Both the position numbers and the translations under genes were made by a program. A stretch of DNA of 5,433 nt from Hyphomicrobiales bacterium (lineage in GTDB: Bacteria > Pseudomonadota > Alphaproteobacteria > Rhizobiales > S144-23): contig WGBL01000164.1 of assembly GCA_015494375.1 (NCBI GenBank), positions 1 through 5,433 of the forward strand. The letters are read 5' to 3'. The notes beneath the pieces are model-generated. The model was given only the letters and a program-made list of their open reading frames with translations. It was not told the DNA's origin and did no database searches. Below, one piece after another: positions 5,320-5,433 of the stretch (position 1 is the stretch's first letter; the number at the start of each line of letters is the position of its first letter).

Positions 5320-5433
5320 ATGAAAATGAAAAACACCATGTTGGCGCTGGCGGCGGCGCTTGCGATTGCCGGCTCTCCGGCGATGGCCCAGGACCAGGCA
5401 AAGCCCACAGCCGACTATTCGGCCATCGTGAGC
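5320..5433 (+). CDS. Exported protein, N-terminal part only
   Basis: The first 38 codons of a gene that runs off the window. Residues 1-23 are a clear Sec signal peptide (MKMKN, hydrophobic Leu/Ala core, cleavage after AMA), followed by QDQAKPTADYSAIVS. The start is supported by AAAGGA at 5306-5311, about eight bases before ATG. A six-codon frame from 5303 overlaps the start codon and is probably incidental. The mature N-terminus with a DY-AIV segment is reminiscent of exported proteins annotated as class I SAM-dependent methyltransferases in alphaproteobacteria, but 15 mature residues are far too few to assign. It is 180 bases from the cytochrome stop on the same strand, so co-transcription is possible but not certain. 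Confidence 0.75.
   Translation, partial: MKMKNTMLALAAALAIAGSPAMAQDQAKPTADYSAIVS

Noticed and set aside
5174..5401. Minus-strand open frame of 75 codons at the right end
   Set aside because: It lies opposite the signal peptide of the truncated gene, has no recognisable start signal or domain, and is explained as an antisense shadow.

Overview
This is a GC-rich stretch of chromosome that most resembles an alphaproteobacterium of the Hyphomicrobiales (Rhizobiales) type. The evidence is the codon usage, the short Psd whose self-cleavage site reads LGS-RVDLYLP, the style of the MurA and PldB-like proteins, and the secreted Cys-pair protein at the left end. I cannot name a genus from the sequence.

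Layout. (1) 51-542 (+): a secreted Tyr/Arg-rich protein with a C-terminal Cys-pair domain. (2) 543-945: a non-coding gap of about 400 bases holding a five-unit, roughly 17-bp tandem repeat. (3) 946-1890 (+): an alpha/beta hydrolase of the lysophospholipase L2 (PldB) type. It converges, with a 19-base gap, on (4) a leftward operon read from 4302 down to 1910: a small basic protein of 85 residues, murA (first step of peptidoglycan precursor synthesis) and psd (phosphatidylserine decarboxylase, making phosphatidylethanolamine). The small gene overlaps the murA start by 8 bases, and murA and psd are 31 bases apart. (5) 4303-4797: a divergent intergenic region with a second tandem repeat (16 bp, five units), a hairpin, and an AT-rich palindrome that looks like an ArsR-family operator. 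(6) 4798-5139 (+): a small exported monoheme cytochrome c-like protein. (7) 5320 to the right edge (+): the signal peptide and first mature residues of another exported protein, cut off by the window.

How it fits together. The leftward operon couples wall-precursor and membrane-lipid synthesis. The convergent lysophospholipase-like hydrolase could act on related lipids, but that is inference from position only. The right-hand exported genes look like a separate, switchable periplasmic unit, because their likely promoter region carries a palindrome with the spacing ATTC-N8-GAAT, which I recall for sulfide/persulfide-sensing ArsR repressors such as SqrR.

Most of the window is ordinary housekeeping sequence. 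The points most worth checking are the operator plus unusual cytochrome, the long acidic/polar replacement inside Psd, and the two related-looking intergenic tandem repeats. I see no rRNA, tRNA, CRISPR array or transposon.
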